This document shows, piece after piece, positions 35,404 to 45,703 of a stretch of DNA of 61,855 nt. The DNA lies in contig JAJFUN010000095.1 in NCBI GenBank assembly GCA_021372375.1, forward strand, positions 1-61,855. Reading direction: 5' to 3'. The DNA comes from Pelosinus sp. (GTDB lineage Bacteria; Bacillota; Negativicutes; Propionisporales; Propionisporaceae). Position numbers and translations under genes: made by a program. The notes under the pieces were generated by a model. It worked only from the letters and a program-made list of their open reading frames with translations, was not told where the DNA came from and searched no databases. Numbering within the stretch: the stretch's first letter is position 1; the number at the start of each line of letters is the position of its first letter.

Positions 35404-37782
35404 ATGAATTGGTTTTATAATCTTAAGATCAGCGTAAAAATGTTGACCGGTTTCATTTTAGTTGCAATACTGGCTGGGGTTATCGGTTTTATCGGTGTAA
35501 AAAATATTAAACAGCTCAATAGTGACTATACGTTCTTATACGAAAAGCATGGTATGACTTTAGCCAATATTGGGCAAGTTGCGGCCAGTTATCAGGAACA
35601 GCGTGTGCTAATTCGGGATGTAATAATGGATAAAAGCGGAGATAAGAGCAAAATTATAGCTAAGATGAAGAAAGGCGAAGAAAACATTCAAGATAACTTA
35701 GAAAAATACGGAAGAGGAGTAACAACAGACGAAGGGAGAAATTTATACAATCAGTTAAAAACTAGTTTGGATAAATTTTATAATAATCGTAATAAAATAA
35801 TCGACTTAGCTGCCAGAAATCAGAATGAGCAGATAGAAGCTGCAGTTATAGAGGGTGGACCTATCGCCGCAGAAGTCTTAGGTACAATTGATAAAATAAA
35901 TGCACTTAAAGCAAAGGTCGCCAAGAATACCGAGGAGGCCAATGAAAAGAAAACCAGTGATATAGAAGCGTTAACAATCGGCATTGTTTTGGCAGTTATT
36001 GCGATTGCTATTGCTTTGGGGCTATTTATTTCCCGCAGCATTAGCAAGCCTATTCAAAAATTAGTACGAGCTGCGGATAAAATTGCTGTCGGTGACTTAA
36101 AGGTTGATGTTGCCTTAGCTAGGAAAGATGAAATGGGCCTGCTGGGTGATGCTTTTGCAAAAGTAATCAGTGCCATTGAGCATTTGACTCAGGATGCGGG
36201 CATGTTAGCTGATGCGGCTGTTGCGGGTAATTTGGCGATTCGCGCTGACGCTGCCAAGCATCAGGGTGAATATCGTAAGATTATCGAAGGCGTTAACAAT
36301 ACGCTGGATTCCGTAATTGGGCATATAAAGCGGGCTGCCGATTATATGGAAAAAATTGCCCAAGGATCGATACCGGAAAAAATTACCTATAGCGTTAACG
36401 GAGATTTTAACGTAATTAAGAACAGTTTAAACAACTGCATCGACAATATTAAGAGTCTGGTGGCGGATGCAGATATGCTTTCTGTAGCAGCTGTGGAAGG
36501 TAATCTGTCAATCCGTGCTGATGCTTCTAAGCATCAGGGAGATTATCGCAGGATTATAGAAGGTGTTAATAAAACGCTGGATGCTGTCATCGAGCCAATC
36601 ACAGAAGCATCGGCTGTTTTGCAGGAATTATCACAGGGGAACCTAAATGTAAGCGTAACAGGTAACTATAAAGGAGATCATGCCCAGATAAAACAGGCGT
36701 TAAATCAAACAATTGGTGCCTTAGCGCAGCATATTAACGAGATTTCAAATACACTGCATGAGATGTCAAAAGGCAATCTTAATGTGCGCATAACCGGCGA
36801 ATATCATGGCAATTTTATCGCGATGAAGGAAGCGCTGAATTCAATAATTGATTCTTTGAATGATGTACTTGGCGAAATTAATGGGGCGGCAGAACAGGTT
36901 TCAGCCGGATCGGGGCAGGTATCTGCTTCCAGCCAAAGTCTATCACAAGGCTCGACTGAACAGGCCAGCGCTATTGAGGAAATTACAGCTTCCATGGAAG
37001 AAATGGCGGCGCAAACCAAGCAAAATGCGGAAAATGCTAATCAGGCCAATGGTTTGGCAGAGGTATCCAAAGAGACGGCTGTCCAGGGCAATACGGAAAT
37101 GCAGGAAATGCTGCGCGCTATGACCGAAATAAATGAGGCTTCCAGCAGTATTTCTAAAATTATTAAAGTCATTGACGAAATTGCTTTCCAGACAAATATT
37201 TTAGCCCTCAATGCAGCAGTAGAGGCTGCTAGGGCTGGTGAACACGGCAAAGGATTTGCGGTTGTGGCGGAAGAGGTAAGAAACCTTGCGGCCCGCAGCG
37301 CAAATGCCGCGAAGGAAACTACAGTTATGATTGAAGGCTCCATTAAAAAGGTAGAAACCGGCACAAATATTGCTAACGCAACAGCTGATGCGCTTAATAA
37401 AATTGTAGAAAATATTACAGCGGTGGCAGGTTTGGTGTCGACCATTGCTACTGCTTCTAATGAACAGGCTTCCGGCATTTCACAGGTCACCCAAGGCATC
37501 AGTCAGGTTTCACAGGTAGTGCAGACCAACTCGGCTACCGCTGAAGAGTGCGCTTCAGCGAGTGAAGAGCTGTCCTCGCAGTCGATTATGCTGCGGGAAA
37601 AGGTAGGTCAGTTTAGATTGAGAAAACAGGCGGGGCGCGCACAGATCGATAATGATTCCCAGCAGCGGCGGATGAGGCTGGATATGGAAGACCGCAGTGC
37701 GGCAAGCAGTTTTCAAAAAGCAGCACCTAAAGGCGACAAAGTACGTATCTCACTAAGTGATACGGAATTTGACAAATACTAA
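35404..37782 (+). CDS. Methyl-accepting chemotaxis protein with poly-HAMP array
   Basis: This 792-residue receptor has TM1 at about 12-32, a four-helix-bundle sensor outside the membrane, and TM2 at about 189-209. Then come a canonical HAMP (ISKPIQKL...VGDL) and five further HAMP-like units, recognisable as [61 protein letters not shown] and [11 protein letters not shown]. The signalling hairpin near 590-630 has the invariant [20 protein letters not shown]. Methylation helices flank it. No CheR-tethering pentapeptide is at the C-terminus. It is likely the partner of the CheW fusion encoded just upstream. The ligand is unknown. Confidence 0.93.
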   Translation: MNWFYNLKISVKMLTGFILVAILAGVIGFIGVKNIKQLNSDYTFLYEKHGMTLANIGQVAASYQEQRVLIRDVIMDKSGDKSKIIAKMKKGEENIQDNLEKYGRGVTTDEGRNLYNQLKTSLDKFYNNRNKIIDLAARNQNEQIEAAVIEGGPIAAEVLGTIDKINALKAKVAKNTEEANEKKTSDIEALTIGIVLAVIAIAIALGLFISRSISKPIQKLVRAADKIAVGDLKVDVALARKDEMGLLGDAFAKVISAIEHLTQDAGMLADAAVAGNLAIRADAAKHQGEYRKIIEGVNNTLDSVIGHIKRAADYMEKIAQGSIPEKITYSVNGDFNVIKNSLNNCIDNIKSLVADADMLSVAAVEGNLSIRADASKHQGDYRRIIEGVNKTLDAVIEPITEASAVLQELSQGNLNVSVTGNYKGDHAQIKQALNQTIGALAQHINEISNTLHEMSKGNLNVRITGEYHGNFIAMKEALNSIIDSLNDVLGEINGAAEQVSAGSGQVSASSQSLSQGSTEQASAIEEITASMEEMAAQTKQNAENANQANGLAEVSKETAVQGNTEMQEMLRAMTEINEASSSISKIIKVIDEIAFQTNILALNAAVEAARAGEHGKGFAVVAEEVRNLAARSANAAKETTVMIEGSIKKVETGTNIANATADALNKIVENITAVAGLVSTIATASNEQASGISQVTQGISQVSQVVQTNSATAEECASASEELSSQSIMLREKVGQFRLRKQAGRAQIDNDSQQRRMRLDMEDRSAASSFQKAAPKGDKVRISLSDTEFDKY

Positions 37783-37788
37783 AGCTTT

Positions 37789-37820
37789 GCGAAGCAATCG
37801 GCTGATTGCTTCGCTGTTTT
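37789..37820 (+). terminator. Hairpin between mcp and cheR
   Basis: An 11-bp perfect stem (GCGAAGCAATC) with loop GGCT is followed by TGTTTT. It may reduce readthrough into cheR and cheB. Confidence 0.75.
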
Positions 37821-37849
37821 AATGCTGGCCCGGGAGGAGGAGTAGTGTA

Positions 37850-38665
37850 TTGGACATTACAGAAAAGGAATTTAGACAACTGGCCGATTATATTAAACTA
37901 CACTATGGCATTAGGCTGGGCCTGGAAAAGATGGCGTTAGTTGTTGGGCGTTTGCAAAACTATTTAGTGCAAAATAACTTTACTTCGTTTTCCGCCTATT
38001 TTAAATACGTAATTGCTGATCACACTGGGCAAGCGGCGGTAGAACTCATGAATCGCATTACTACCAATCATACTTACTTTATGCGGGAAGCCGATCATTT
38101 TTATTTCTTTCGCGATAAAGTGCTGCCTTATTTGGAAAGTAAGGTACAGGATAAGGATCTTCGAATTTGGAGTGCGGGCTGCTCAAGCGGTGAGGAACCT
38201 TATACCCTGACCATGCTGCTTGCGGATTATTTTGGCTCGAAGAAATATTTGTGGAATACAAAAATTTTGGCAACTGATCTTTCCGATAAAGTGCTAGGCC
38301 ATGCTCAGGATGGCATATATTTGAATACTGATTTAGCGGTGCTGCCGGAACATTGGAAAAAATCGTACTTAAAAAAAATAAACGCTGAAACAAGTGTTTT
38401 TATTGATGCCATAAAGCATGATATAATATATCGAAAGTTTAATTTAATGGAGGCATTTCCCTTCAAAAAAAAGTTTCATGTGATTTTCTGCCGTAATGTC
38501 ATGATATATTTTGATACAGTGACCAAGGACCAGTTAGTAGAAAAATTCTTCCAATTTATGGCTCCGGGCGGATACTTGTTTATTGGACATTCAGAATCAC
38601 TGAATAAGGATGGAACAAAATACAAATATATTATGCCGGCAGTATATCGGAAGGATAATTTCTAG
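37850..38665 (+). CDS. cheR: Chemotaxis protein methyltransferase CheR
   Basis: This 271-residue enzyme methylates receptor glutamates with S-adenosylmethionine. An N-terminal helical CheR_N domain (about 1-75) precedes the SAM-binding fold with IWSAGCSSGEEPYTLTMLL near 103-121, ATDLSDKVL near 141-149 and FCRNVMIYFD near 209-218. The start is TTG 37850, with CGGGAGGAGGAG ending 7-8 nt upstream. It pairs with cheB 16 bp downstream to set adaptation of the nearby receptor. Confidence 0.93.
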   Translation: MDITEKEFRQLADYIKLHYGIRLGLEKMALVVGRLQNYLVQNNFTSFSAYFKYVIADHTGQAAVELMNRITTNHTYFMREADHFYFFRDKVLPYLESKVQDKDLRIWSAGCSSGEEPYTLTMLLADYFGSKKYLWNTKILATDLSDKVLGHAQDGIYLNTDLAVLPEHWKKSYLKKINAETSVFIDAIKHDIIYRKFNLMEAFPFKKKFHVIFCRNVMIYFDTVTKDQLVEKFFQFMAPGGYLFIGHSESLNKDGTKYKYIMPAVYRKDNF

Positions 38666-38681
38666 TTAGGTGGAGGCTATC

Positions 38682-39710
38682 ATGAAATACAGTAGAAAAG
38701 TAAAAGTATTAATTGTCGATGATTCGGCCTTATTTCGCGAGTTTTTGGCCAAGGGGTTATCAGCGGATGCTGGAATTGAGGTTGTGGCCACAGCTAAGGA
38801 TCCGTTTGATGCTCGTGACAAAATTATTGAATTTGAACCTGATGTTATGACCTTGGATGTTGAAATGCCTAAGATGAACGGCATTGAATTTTTAAAACGT
38901 TTGATGCCGCAATATCCTATTCCGGTTGTAGTTATCAGCTCGGCTAATGATAACGTATTTGACGCTTTGGATGCCGGAGCGGTGGATTTTATTGCTAAGC
39001 CTGATCCGCGTTCAGGCCGCAGCATGGAAACTACCCTTAATGAATTAAAAATTAAAATAAAGGTAGCATCGCTGGCCAATGTTTCCGCGTGGAAATCAGC
39101 TGGCAGTAATCCTGCTATTGCCAAATCAACGCATGATAGCGGCATACATGTCATTGCCATCGGCGCTTCGACTGGCGGTACCGAAGCTACTTACAACCTT
39201 TTAAAGGAGCTGCCTGCCAATATGCCGGGCATTGTAATTGTCCAGCATATGCCCGCGAATTTTACGCGTATGTATGCGGAGCGGCTCAACAAATCCATTC
39301 GACTGGAAGTCAAAGAGGCGCAGCATGGGGATGCCGTTTATCCTGGCCGGGTGCTGATTGCGCCCGGTGATTATCAGATGAGAGTGAAAAAATCCGGCGA
39401 TAAGTTCGTTGTCGATTGTCTTAAAGGGGAAAAGGTCAGCGGACATTGTCCCTCAGTAGATGTCCTTTTTGATTCGGTAGCTAAAGAAGTTGGACGAAAT
39501 GCTATGGGGATTATTCTGACAGGTATGGGCCAGGACGGTGCTGCCGGACTCCTAGCTATGCGCAGCAAAGGCGCGAGAACACTAGGCCAGGATGAAAAGT
39601 CCTGTGTGGTATATGGAATGCCCAAAGTAGCGTACAATATCGGGGCGGTGGAGCGGCAGGCTCCGTTAGAGGCAATTCCCAGTTTGATTTGTGGCATACT
39701 AAATCAGTAA
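38682..39710 (+). CDS. cheB: Chemotaxis methylesterase/glutamine deamidase CheB
   Basis: This 342-residue enzyme removes receptor methyl groups. The receiver domain (1-120) has IVDDSALF and phospho-acceptor Asp59 in MTLDVEMPKMNG. The esterase domain (about 150-342) has the triad Ser163 in GASTGGTEA, His189 in VQHMPANFT and Asp285 in GMGQDGAAG. ATG 38682 lies 5 nt after GGTGGAGG; the GTG at 38670 is part of that site. It ends the chemosensory cluster, with a strong terminator 36 bp later. cheA, cheC and cheD are absent from the window. Confidence 0.95.
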   Translation: MKYSRKVKVLIVDDSALFREFLAKGLSADAGIEVVATAKDPFDARDKIIEFEPDVMTLDVEMPKMNGIEFLKRLMPQYPIPVVVISSANDNVFDALDAGAVDFIAKPDPRSGRSMETTLNELKIKIKVASLANVSAWKSAGSNPAIAKSTHDSGIHVIAIGASTGGTEATYNLLKELPANMPGIVIVQHMPANFTRMYAERLNKSIRLEVKEAQHGDAVYPGRVLIAPGDYQMRVKKSGDKFVVDCLKGEKVSGHCPSVDVLFDSVAKEVGRNAMGIILTGMGQDGAAGLLAMRSKGARTLGQDEKSCVVYGMPKVAYNIGAVERQAPLEAIPSLICGILNQ

Positions 39711-39746
39711 GCAAGCTTAATAAAAATCCCATCTAAAGTGGACTAA

Positions 39747-39797
39747 AAGGGGCCGTCGCATATTAACGATAATAATCGTTAGTGCGACAGCCCTTAT
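39747..39797 (+). terminator. Terminator after cheB, GTCGCACTAA family
   Basis: AAGGGGC.GTCGCA..TTAACGAT pairs with ATCGTTAGTGCGACAGCCCTT around AATA, then TATTTATT. The tail GTGCGACAGCCCTTATT is repeated beyond the next repeat at 39941-39959. Confidence 0.8.
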
Positions 39798-39823
39798 TTA
39801 TTACAGTAATCTTTTATGAAACG

Positions 39824-39929
39824 ACTCCCTCCGGCGCTTTGCGCCACCTCCCTCAGGGATGGAGGCTACTAAATTCACAGTCTCCCTCTTTGAGGGGGAT
39901 GTCGCTTTTAGCGACAAGGGGAGGCTTTA
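39824..39929. repeat. CTCCCTCCGG-type repeat, copy 1
   Basis: ACTCCCTCCGGCGCTTTGCGCC, then CCTCCCTC..GGATGGAGGCT, TCTCCCTCTTTGAGGGGGATGTCGC and GGGGAGGCTTT. It matches in reverse the elements at 43961 and 48697. It has no coding content and can fold into several hairpins. Confidence 0.75.
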
Positions 39930-39960
39930 AAAGCATGCTTGTGCGCGACAGCCCTTATTA

Positions 39961-40938
39961 TTATTTAACTAAATGACAGGCAATTGTATGGTTATTGGCC
40001 CCTGTTATAAGCTCAGGCGCCATTTCCGCGCATTTCGCCATGGCAAAACGGCAGCGCGTGCGGAACTTGCAGCCGCTGGGCGGATTGATCGGACTTGGCA
40101 CATCGCCTGTGAGTATAATCCGCTGGCGTTTTGCTTCAGCCGCCGGGTCAGCAATCGGAATGGCTGATAGCAACGCTTTTGTATAAGGATGCTGCGGATT
40201 TTTATATAGTTCGTCTGCGGCGGCTATTTCTACTAACGCGCCAAGATACATTACCGCGACACGCGTACTGATATGCCGGACCATGGAGAGATCATGAGCA
40301 ATAAACAAATAGGTCAGCCCGTATTCACTCTGCAGTTCTTCCAAGAGATTTACCACCTGCGCCTGGATGGATACGTCAAGGGCCGAAATAGGTTCATCGC
40401 ACACGATAAATTCAGGGTTTACGGCTAGTGCTCTTGCGATACCTATCCGCTGGCGCTGTCCGCCGCTGAATTCATGCGGAAAGCGGCTGGCGTGTTCAGG
40501 ATTGAGGCCCACCTGTTTTAGTAAACCGTAAACGCGGCTTTGCCGGTCTTTGCCGCTAGTTATTTTATGGATAGCCAGCGGTTCGCCGACAATATCGCCG
40601 ACAGTCATCCGCGGATTGAGGGAGGCATAGGGATCTTGGAAAATCATTTGCAGCTTGCGGCGCATGGTCATGGCATTAGGGCCATGAATGGCTGTATGAA
40701 TATCTTCGCCGGCACAGGAAACTGTGCCCTTTGTCGGTTTATATAATCCTACGATTGTACGGCCGACGGTTGATTTGCCGCAGCCTGTTTCGCCGACAAT
40801 GCCTAGTGTTTCTCCTTTATATACCTGAAAGCTGACATTTTCCACTGCTCTGACAAAAGAGGTAGGGTTACCCCAAAAATTTCGGCTGGCCGTAAAATAT
40901 TTACTAAGGTTTTGGACATTAATTAGTACGTCGCTCAT
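39961..40938 (-). CDS. oppF: Oligopeptide/dipeptide ABC transporter ATPase, OppF type
   Basis: This 325-residue cytosolic ATPase has Walker A GETGCGKST (about 49-57), signature LSGG-type HEFSGGQRQRIGIARALA and Walker B FIVCDEPISALD. The C-terminal oligopeptide-transporter domain follows (SPINPPSGCKFRTRCRFAMAKC) with clustered cysteines that can carry an Fe-S cluster in this family. It is adjacent to oppD with no gap and belongs to the minus-strand operon oppA-B-C-D-F. Peptide or nickel as substrate cannot be told from the ATPase alone. Confidence 0.9.
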   Translation of the reverse strand: MSDVLINVQNLSKYFTASRNFWGNPTSFVRAVENVSFQVYKGETLGIVGETGCGKSTVGRTIVGLYKPTKGTVSCAGEDIHTAIHGPNAMTMRRKLQMIFQDPYASLNPRMTVGDIVGEPLAIHKITSGKDRQSRVYGLLKQVGLNPEHASRFPHEFSGGQRQRIGIARALAVNPEFIVCDEPISALDVSIQAQVVNLLEELQSEYGLTYLFIAHDLSMVRHISTRVAVMYLGALVEIAAADELYKNPQHPYTKALLSAIPIADPAAEAKRQRIILTGDVPSPINPPSGCKFRTRCRFAMAKCAEMAPELITGANNHTIACHLVK

Positions 40939-41949
40939 TTAGGCTTCACCCTCCTTAAACAGCGTGCCTGGAGAATAGGGGGAGGCCGGATCGACTAGCC
41001 AGCAGCGGCAGCTATGATTTTCTGACCCTACAGTTTCTTTAGGCGGCTGTTTGCAGATTTCCATGGCAAACTGGCAGCGCGGCATAAAGGCGCAGCCTGA
41101 CGGGGGTGCTAAGAGATCAGGCGGCTGTCCGGGAATAGAGGATAGTGCTGCCTTTTGTTTATCCGGTCTGGGTACTGATTTTAAAAGTCCCCAGGTATAG
41201 GGATGTTGAGGACTATTGTAAAGCTCCCGCGCAGGCGCTGACTCGACTATTTTGCCGGCGTACATGACAAGTACTCTGCTGCACATGCCTGCCACTACCC
41301 CTAAATCATGGGTGATAAGAATGACGGCAGTACTTAGCTCCGTATTTAACTTTTTGATGAGTTCCATAATCTGAGCCTGTACCGTAACGTCGAGTGCGGT
41401 TGTTGGCTCATCGGCAATTAAAATCCGCGGGCGTAAGGCCAGCGCCATAGCAATCATAACTCTTTGGCGCATACCGCCGCTCATTTGATGCGGATATTGA
41501 TGAATACGCTCTTCTGGCGCCGGGATACCAACTAGTTTTAATAGTTCTACCGCTTTTTCTAAAGCTAACTTTTTAGGCAGTTTTTGGTGCAGCATAAAGC
41601 TTTCTGCTAATTGCAGTCCGACCGTAAGTACCGGATTTAAAGAGACAATCGGGTCTTGGAAGATCATACTGATTTGATTGCCGCGAATGCTTTGCAGCGC
41701 TTTTTCGTCAAGGCTAACTAAATCCTTACCGTCAAAGATAATGCGTCCACCGGAAATTTGGCCGGGGGGCGAGGGAATGAGTCTCATGATGGCACTTGAA
41801 GTCACACTCTTGCCGCAGCCGGATTCACCGACAATACCGATGATTTCGCCTTTATCCAGGGTAAAACTGACATCACTTACAGCTTGTACCGTGCCAGCAT
41901 AGGTATTAAAAATTACTTTCAGATTTTCAACAGATAATATTTTCTCCAT
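40939..41949 (-). CDS. oppD: Oligopeptide/dipeptide ABC transporter ATPase, OppD type
   Basis: This 336-residue partner ATPase has Walker [10 protein letters not shown] (about 39-47), signature [18 protein letters not shown], Walker [13 protein letters not shown] and the C-terminal Cys-containing domain [17 protein letters not shown]. Its stop touches the oppF start, so the two are translated together. The ATG start is preceded by AAAGGAG (complement of CTCCTTTA). Confidence 0.9.
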   Translation of the reverse strand: MEKILSVENLKVIFNTYAGTVQAVSDVSFTLDKGEIIGIVGESGCGKSVTSSAIMRLIPSPPGQISGGRIIFDGKDLVSLDEKALQSIRGNQISMIFQDPIVSLNPVLTVGLQLAESFMLHQKLPKKLALEKAVELLKLVGIPAPEERIHQYPHQMSGGMRQRVMIAMALALRPRILIADEPTTALDVTVQAQIMELIKKLNTELSTAVILITHDLGVVAGMCSRVLVMYAGKIVESAPARELYNSPQHPYTWGLLKSVPRPDKQKAALSSIPGQPPDLLAPPSGCAFMPRCQFAMEICKQPPKETVGSENHSCRCWLVDPASPYSPGTLFKEGEA

Positions 41950-42069
41950 TTACGTGTCTCCTTTATTTACAAGCGCAGAAAGTATAACATTTCGGGCTGA
42001 GCGTGTTTGTTTTTGGAAATTTGTCAAAACGTTACTTACTTTCTTGTTGTTTTAAAAACGCATGGCGTT

Positions 42070-42978
42070 TTATTTACGCATCTTGGGATCAAGGGCATCC
42101 CGCAATCCGTCGCCGAGAAAATTGAAGGATAACATGGTAATGCAAATCGCGATAGCGGGGAAGAAAAGCTGAAAGGGATAGGAACGAAGGCTTGTGGCAC
42201 CTTCTGAGGCCAGTACCCCCCAGCTTGCCATGGGGGCAGATACGCCAAGCCCAATGTAACTTAGAAAGGCTTCACTAAAGATGGCATCAGGAATGGTCAA
42301 GGTTGCTGTAATTAAAATAGGGCCAAGGCTGTTGGGAATTAAATGCTTAATAATAATCCGCCACGAGCCGGCGCCGGCGAGCCTTGCGGCCATAACATAT
42401 TCAAGTTCGCGCAAGGACAGGATTTGCCCTCTGACGATTCGGGCCATCGGCATCCAGTACACAAGGGCCAAGGCAATAAAAATATTCGTTAGGCCTGGCT
42501 GCATAACTACCATTAATAAGATTACATATAAAAGCCACGGAATACTCCACATAATATCAATAAGCCGCATCATCAGATCGTCAATACGCCCGCCAGCCAG
42601 GCCCGCGATGCCGCCGTACAAGACGCCGATTACCATGGTGCTGATACTTGCTACAATACCGATAGATAATGAGATGCGGGCACCGTATAGTACGCGGGTT
42701 AAGAGGTCACGCCCCAAATTGTCTGTACCAAACCAATGCGCCAGGGAAGGTGACTGATTGGCTATTTTTAGATCTTGATCGGAATAGGAATAGGCTGTGA
42801 AAAACGGACCCAGGATAGCAATGATGGCAACCAGAATAATGATAAATAGTCCGGCCAGCGCCAGTTTGTTTTTTTTGAGCCTGCGCCATACATCCTGCCA
42901 GTAACTGGTGCTAGGACGGCTAAAATCGTAGCTGGTATCCAGTGATGCGTCAATTGGTGTAAACAAGTTGTCACTCAC
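42070..42978 (-). CDS. oppC: Oligopeptide/dipeptide ABC transporter permease, OppC type
   Basis: This 302-residue inner-membrane permease has a long soluble N-terminus, one helix near 42-62, and the BPD_transp_1 core with the EAA-loop ARIVRGQILSLRELEYVMAA. GTG 42978 follows AAAGGGGAGAACTAAA, just after the oppB stop; the TTG eight codons earlier overlaps oppB and the ribosome site. The gap of 120 bp to oppD carries no gene. Confidence 0.9.
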   Translation of the reverse strand: MSDNLFTPIDASLDTSYDFSRPSTSYWQDVWRRLKKNKLALAGLFIIILVAIIAILGPFFTAYSYSDQDLKIANQSPSLAHWFGTDNLGRDLLTRVLYGARISLSIGIVASISTMVIGVLYGGIAGLAGGRIDDLMMRLIDIMWSIPWLLYVILLMVVMQPGLTNIFIALALVYWMPMARIVRGQILSLRELEYVMAARLAGAGSWRIIIKHLIPNSLGPILITATLTIPDAIFSEAFLSYIGLGVSAPMASWGVLASEGATSLRSYPFQLFFPAIAICITMLSFNFLGDGLRDALDPKMRK

Positions 42979-42979
42979 T

Positions 42980-43912
42980 TTAGTTCTCCCCTTTCTTGTC
43001 AAGTGAGATTCTGGGATCTAGGAGTACATAAGCAATATCTACCAAAAAGTTAAAGAAAACAATGAGGGCACTATAAAAAATCGTAATACCCAAAATAACG
43101 GTATAGTCGCGATTATAGATGCTTGTGACAAAATGGCGGCCTAGACCTGGAATATTAAAAATGCTTTCGACAACAAAACTGCCTGTTAAAACACCGGCGG
43201 CCATGGGCCCTACGTACGTAACAACCGGGATGAGCGAATTTTTCAAGGCATGGCGGTAAATTAAGAGTCCTTGCCCGACGCCTTTGGCTCTAGCGGTGCG
43301 GATAAAGTCCTGTGATAAAACTTCCAGCATGCTGGAGCGCATCAACCTGGCGATGACTGCCATAGGAAGGGCGGCAAGTGAGATACTTGGCAAAATCATA
43401 TAGGAAAAGCCATTCCACATCGCAGCCGGAAAAAGTTTTATTTTAAAGGCCAAAAAGTAAATTAGGAGTGAAGCCAGGATAAAACTAGGTATCGATATGC
43501 CTAAAGTGGACGAGGACATGACTAGGTAATCAAGAAAACGATTGTGCCTGAGAGCGGCGATAATGCCAGCCGGAATACCAAAGGCAACAGCCAGCAGTAC
43601 GGCGAGTGAGCCAAGCTGTAACGATACAGGAAAGCCGTCGGCAATAATTTTATTGACAGTACGGTCTTGATATTTAAAGGATGGACCAAAGTCAAACTTT
43701 AAAATATTCCCCATATAGTCTGTATATTGCTGCCATAAAGGATCATCCAGATGATAGCGGGCATTAATGTTTCTCAGCACTTCCGGCGCTAATTTTTTCT
43801 CAGCTGTAAACGGGCCGCCGGGAATGGCGTGCATTAAAAGAAAGGTTGCGGTAATAACGATATAAAGCACTAATACCAGCGAGAGTATACGTTTCGATAC
43901 ATACTGTAGCAA
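42980..43912 (-). CDS. oppB: Oligopeptide/dipeptide ABC transporter permease, OppB type
   Basis: This 310-residue permease begins with the typical ML.Y..KR.....L.L......TF.LM..IPGGPF and carries the EAA motif FIRTARAKGVGQGLLIYRHALKNS. It forms the channel with OppC. It is separated from oppA by a CTCCCTCCGG repeat, which may lower its expression relative to the binding protein. Confidence 0.9.
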   Translation of the reverse strand: MLQYVSKRILSLVLVLYIVITATFLLMHAIPGGPFTAEKKLAPEVLRNINARYHLDDPLWQQYTDYMGNILKFDFGPSFKYQDRTVNKIIADGFPVSLQLGSLAVLLAVAFGIPAGIIAALRHNRFLDYLVMSSSTLGISIPSFILASLLIYFLAFKIKLFPAAMWNGFSYMILPSISLAALPMAVIARLMRSSMLEVLSQDFIRTARAKGVGQGLLIYRHALKNSLIPVVTYVGPMAAGVLTGSFVVESIFNIPGLGRHFVTSIYNRDYTVILGITIFYSALIVFFNFLVDIAYVLLDPRISLDKKGEN

Positions 43913-43960
43913 AGTAACAATCCCTCCATAATAGATATTGAAAAGTACGAAAGTTCACTA

Positions 43961-44058
43961 AAAGCCTCCCCCTGTCGCCCGAAGCGACATCCCCCTCTAA
44001 GAGGGAGACTAATAAAGCCTCCATCTCCGAGGGAGGTGGTGCGAAGCACCGGAGGGAG
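43961..44058. repeat. CTCCCTCCGG-type repeat, copy 2, inside the opp operon
   Basis: Between oppA and oppB: AAAAGCCTCCCCCTGTCGCC, GCGACATCCCCCTC, GGAGGTGGTGCGAAGCACCGGAGGGAG. It is the reverse complement of the copy at 39824 with few changes. It ends 5 bp from the oppA stop. Confidence 0.8.
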
Positions 44059-44063
44059 TATTC

Positions 44064-45671
44064 TTATTCAACATATGCTTCCTTAAAGTAAATATAATCG
44101 GTTACTGTGTGGACAAAGCCCTTTACATTGGGTTTAATCATATATGTCATGGTATAAAAGTATATTGGCAGTACAGGCATTTCTTCCATCAGCAGTGCTT
44201 CGGCCTCATGCATAATTTTAACACGCGAGGCGGGGGCGGTGGTGGTTTTAGCTTGACTTACCAGCTGATCAAACTGCGCATTTTTCCAGTGCGCGTGGTT
44301 ATTGCCATTGTTTGAGACAAACAAGCTCAGAAAAGTCATGGGATCAGGAAAATCAGCGCTCCATCCGTCACGAGCAATTTGAAAGTCCCCGGCGGCGCAG
44401 GTTTTAAGGAAGACTTTCCATTCTTGATTTGTTAATTCAACTTGCACGCCCAGGTTCTTTTTCCACATTTCCTGGAGGGCTTCGGCAATGGCCTTGTGTC
44501 CTTCGTGGGTGTTATAGGTTAAAGTAATGGGCGGCAGTCCCTTGCCGTCAGGATAGCCTGCCTCGGCTAACAGTTTTTTAGCTGTTTCAATGTCATTATC
44601 TTTAAAATAATCGCCGCCGATGTTACGAAAATCGGAGCCCTTTGCCGCGTCTGGAATACCCAGCGGCACAAAGGCGCCAGCCGGTATTTGCTTGGCTTTG
44701 GTTACTTCTTTTACAATAGCACTGCGGTCAATAGCCAAGGTAAGCGCTTTGCGGACTTTGGGGTTATTAAAGGGCGCTTTCTCTACCTCAAAGGAATAGT
44801 AATACGTACCTAAATGCGGGGTGATTTCAGCCTTTTTCTCTTTGATTAGACGTTCTACATCAGATGGCGGGGGATCTAGTGTCAAGTCAATTTGGTCATT
44901 TTCAAATAAGGAGACGCGGGTGGTATTGCTCTCCACAATGGAAAACTCGAGTTTCTTGGCTTTTACTTTGCCAGCATCCCAGTAGTTTTCATTTTTGACA
45001 AACTCGGCTTTTTCGTTATGTGACCAGGCCGTTAGTTTGAAGGGCCCGTTTGAGATGATGGTTTCAGGATTGGCAGTCCTATCGGCATTGTTCTCTACTG
45101 TTTTTTTGTGCACTGGGAAGTATGAATAGCAAGCTGTCAGCTGTGGAAAGTAAGGTGTAGGGGCTTCTAAAGTAACTTCTAAGGTATTGGGGTCAACAGC
45201 CTTGACGCCGACAGCTTCAGCCTTGACTTTGCCGGAGTTGTAAGCTTCGCCGTTTTTTAGATAAAACAGCATTTCTGCATAACGACTGGCAATTTCTGGA
45301 CTTAGAAGGGTTTTCCAGGCATATTCAAAGTCCTGTGCTGTTACCTGATCTCCATTAGACCATTTGGCATTTTGTCTGATATGAAAGGTATACGTTAGAC
45401 CATCCGCCGACACCTCCCACTTTTCGGCGGCGGCGGGTACGGCGTTGTTGTCAGCATCATAGGCTGTTAAACCTTCATACATTTGCAAAAGAAACTGTCC
45501 TTCCGGCTGACCGGTAGCTTTACGCGGATCAAGTGTCTCTGGCTCGCCAAGCTGTCCAAAACGAACGGGCTTATCACTAGAGTCTTTATTGCCTGTACTG
45601 GTGCAGCCGGTCAAAAACGCACCAGTCAGAGTGATTGCAATTAATAATGATAAAAATTTTTTAAAGGACAT
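44064..45671 (-). CDS. oppA: Oligopeptide-binding lipoprotein, OppA type
   Basis: This 535-residue extracytoplasmic receptor of the SBP_bac_5 family captures peptides for OppBCDF. A lipoprotein signal (LSLLIAITLTGAFLTGC) gives Cys23. Family blocks are EPETLDPRKATG near 45, the DGLTYTFHIRQNAKWSNGD region and PQHP-free ending DYIYFKEAYVE. ATG 45671 lies 7 nt after GGAGGT. It is first in the operon. The spacing by a folded repeat before oppB fits the excess of binding protein usual in these systems. Confidence 0.92.
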   Translation of the reverse strand: MSFKKFLSLLIAITLTGAFLTGCTSTGNKDSSDKPVRFGQLGEPETLDPRKATGQPEGQFLLQMYEGLTAYDADNNAVPAAAEKWEVSADGLTYTFHIRQNAKWSNGDQVTAQDFEYAWKTLLSPEIASRYAEMLFYLKNGEAYNSGKVKAEAVGVKAVDPNTLEVTLEAPTPYFPQLTACYSYFPVHKKTVENNADRTANPETIISNGPFKLTAWSHNEKAEFVKNENYWDAGKVKAKKLEFSIVESNTTRVSLFENDQIDLTLDPPPSDVERLIKEKKAEITPHLGTYYYSFEVEKAPFNNPKVRKALTLAIDRSAIVKEVTKAKQIPAGAFVPLGIPDAAKGSDFRNIGGDYFKDNDIETAKKLLAEAGYPDGKGLPPITLTYNTHEGHKAIAEALQEMWKKNLGVQVELTNQEWKVFLKTCAAGDFQIARDGWSADFPDPMTFLSLFVSNNGNNHAHWKNAQFDQLVSQAKTTTAPASRVKIMHEAEALLMEEMPVLPIYFYTMTYMIKPNVKGFVHTVTDYIYFKEAYVE

Positions 45672-45703
45672 ATCACGCACCTCCAAAATTAACATTAATT
45701 ATA

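Noticed and set aside
39782-39976. 64-codon frame between cheB and oppF
   Set aside because: It is composed of the CTCCCTCCGG repeat and terminator halves.
43945-44062. CRISPR or tRNA-like structure in the opp gap
   Set aside because: The sequence is a dispersed repeat also found at 39824 and 48697; it has no tRNA features.
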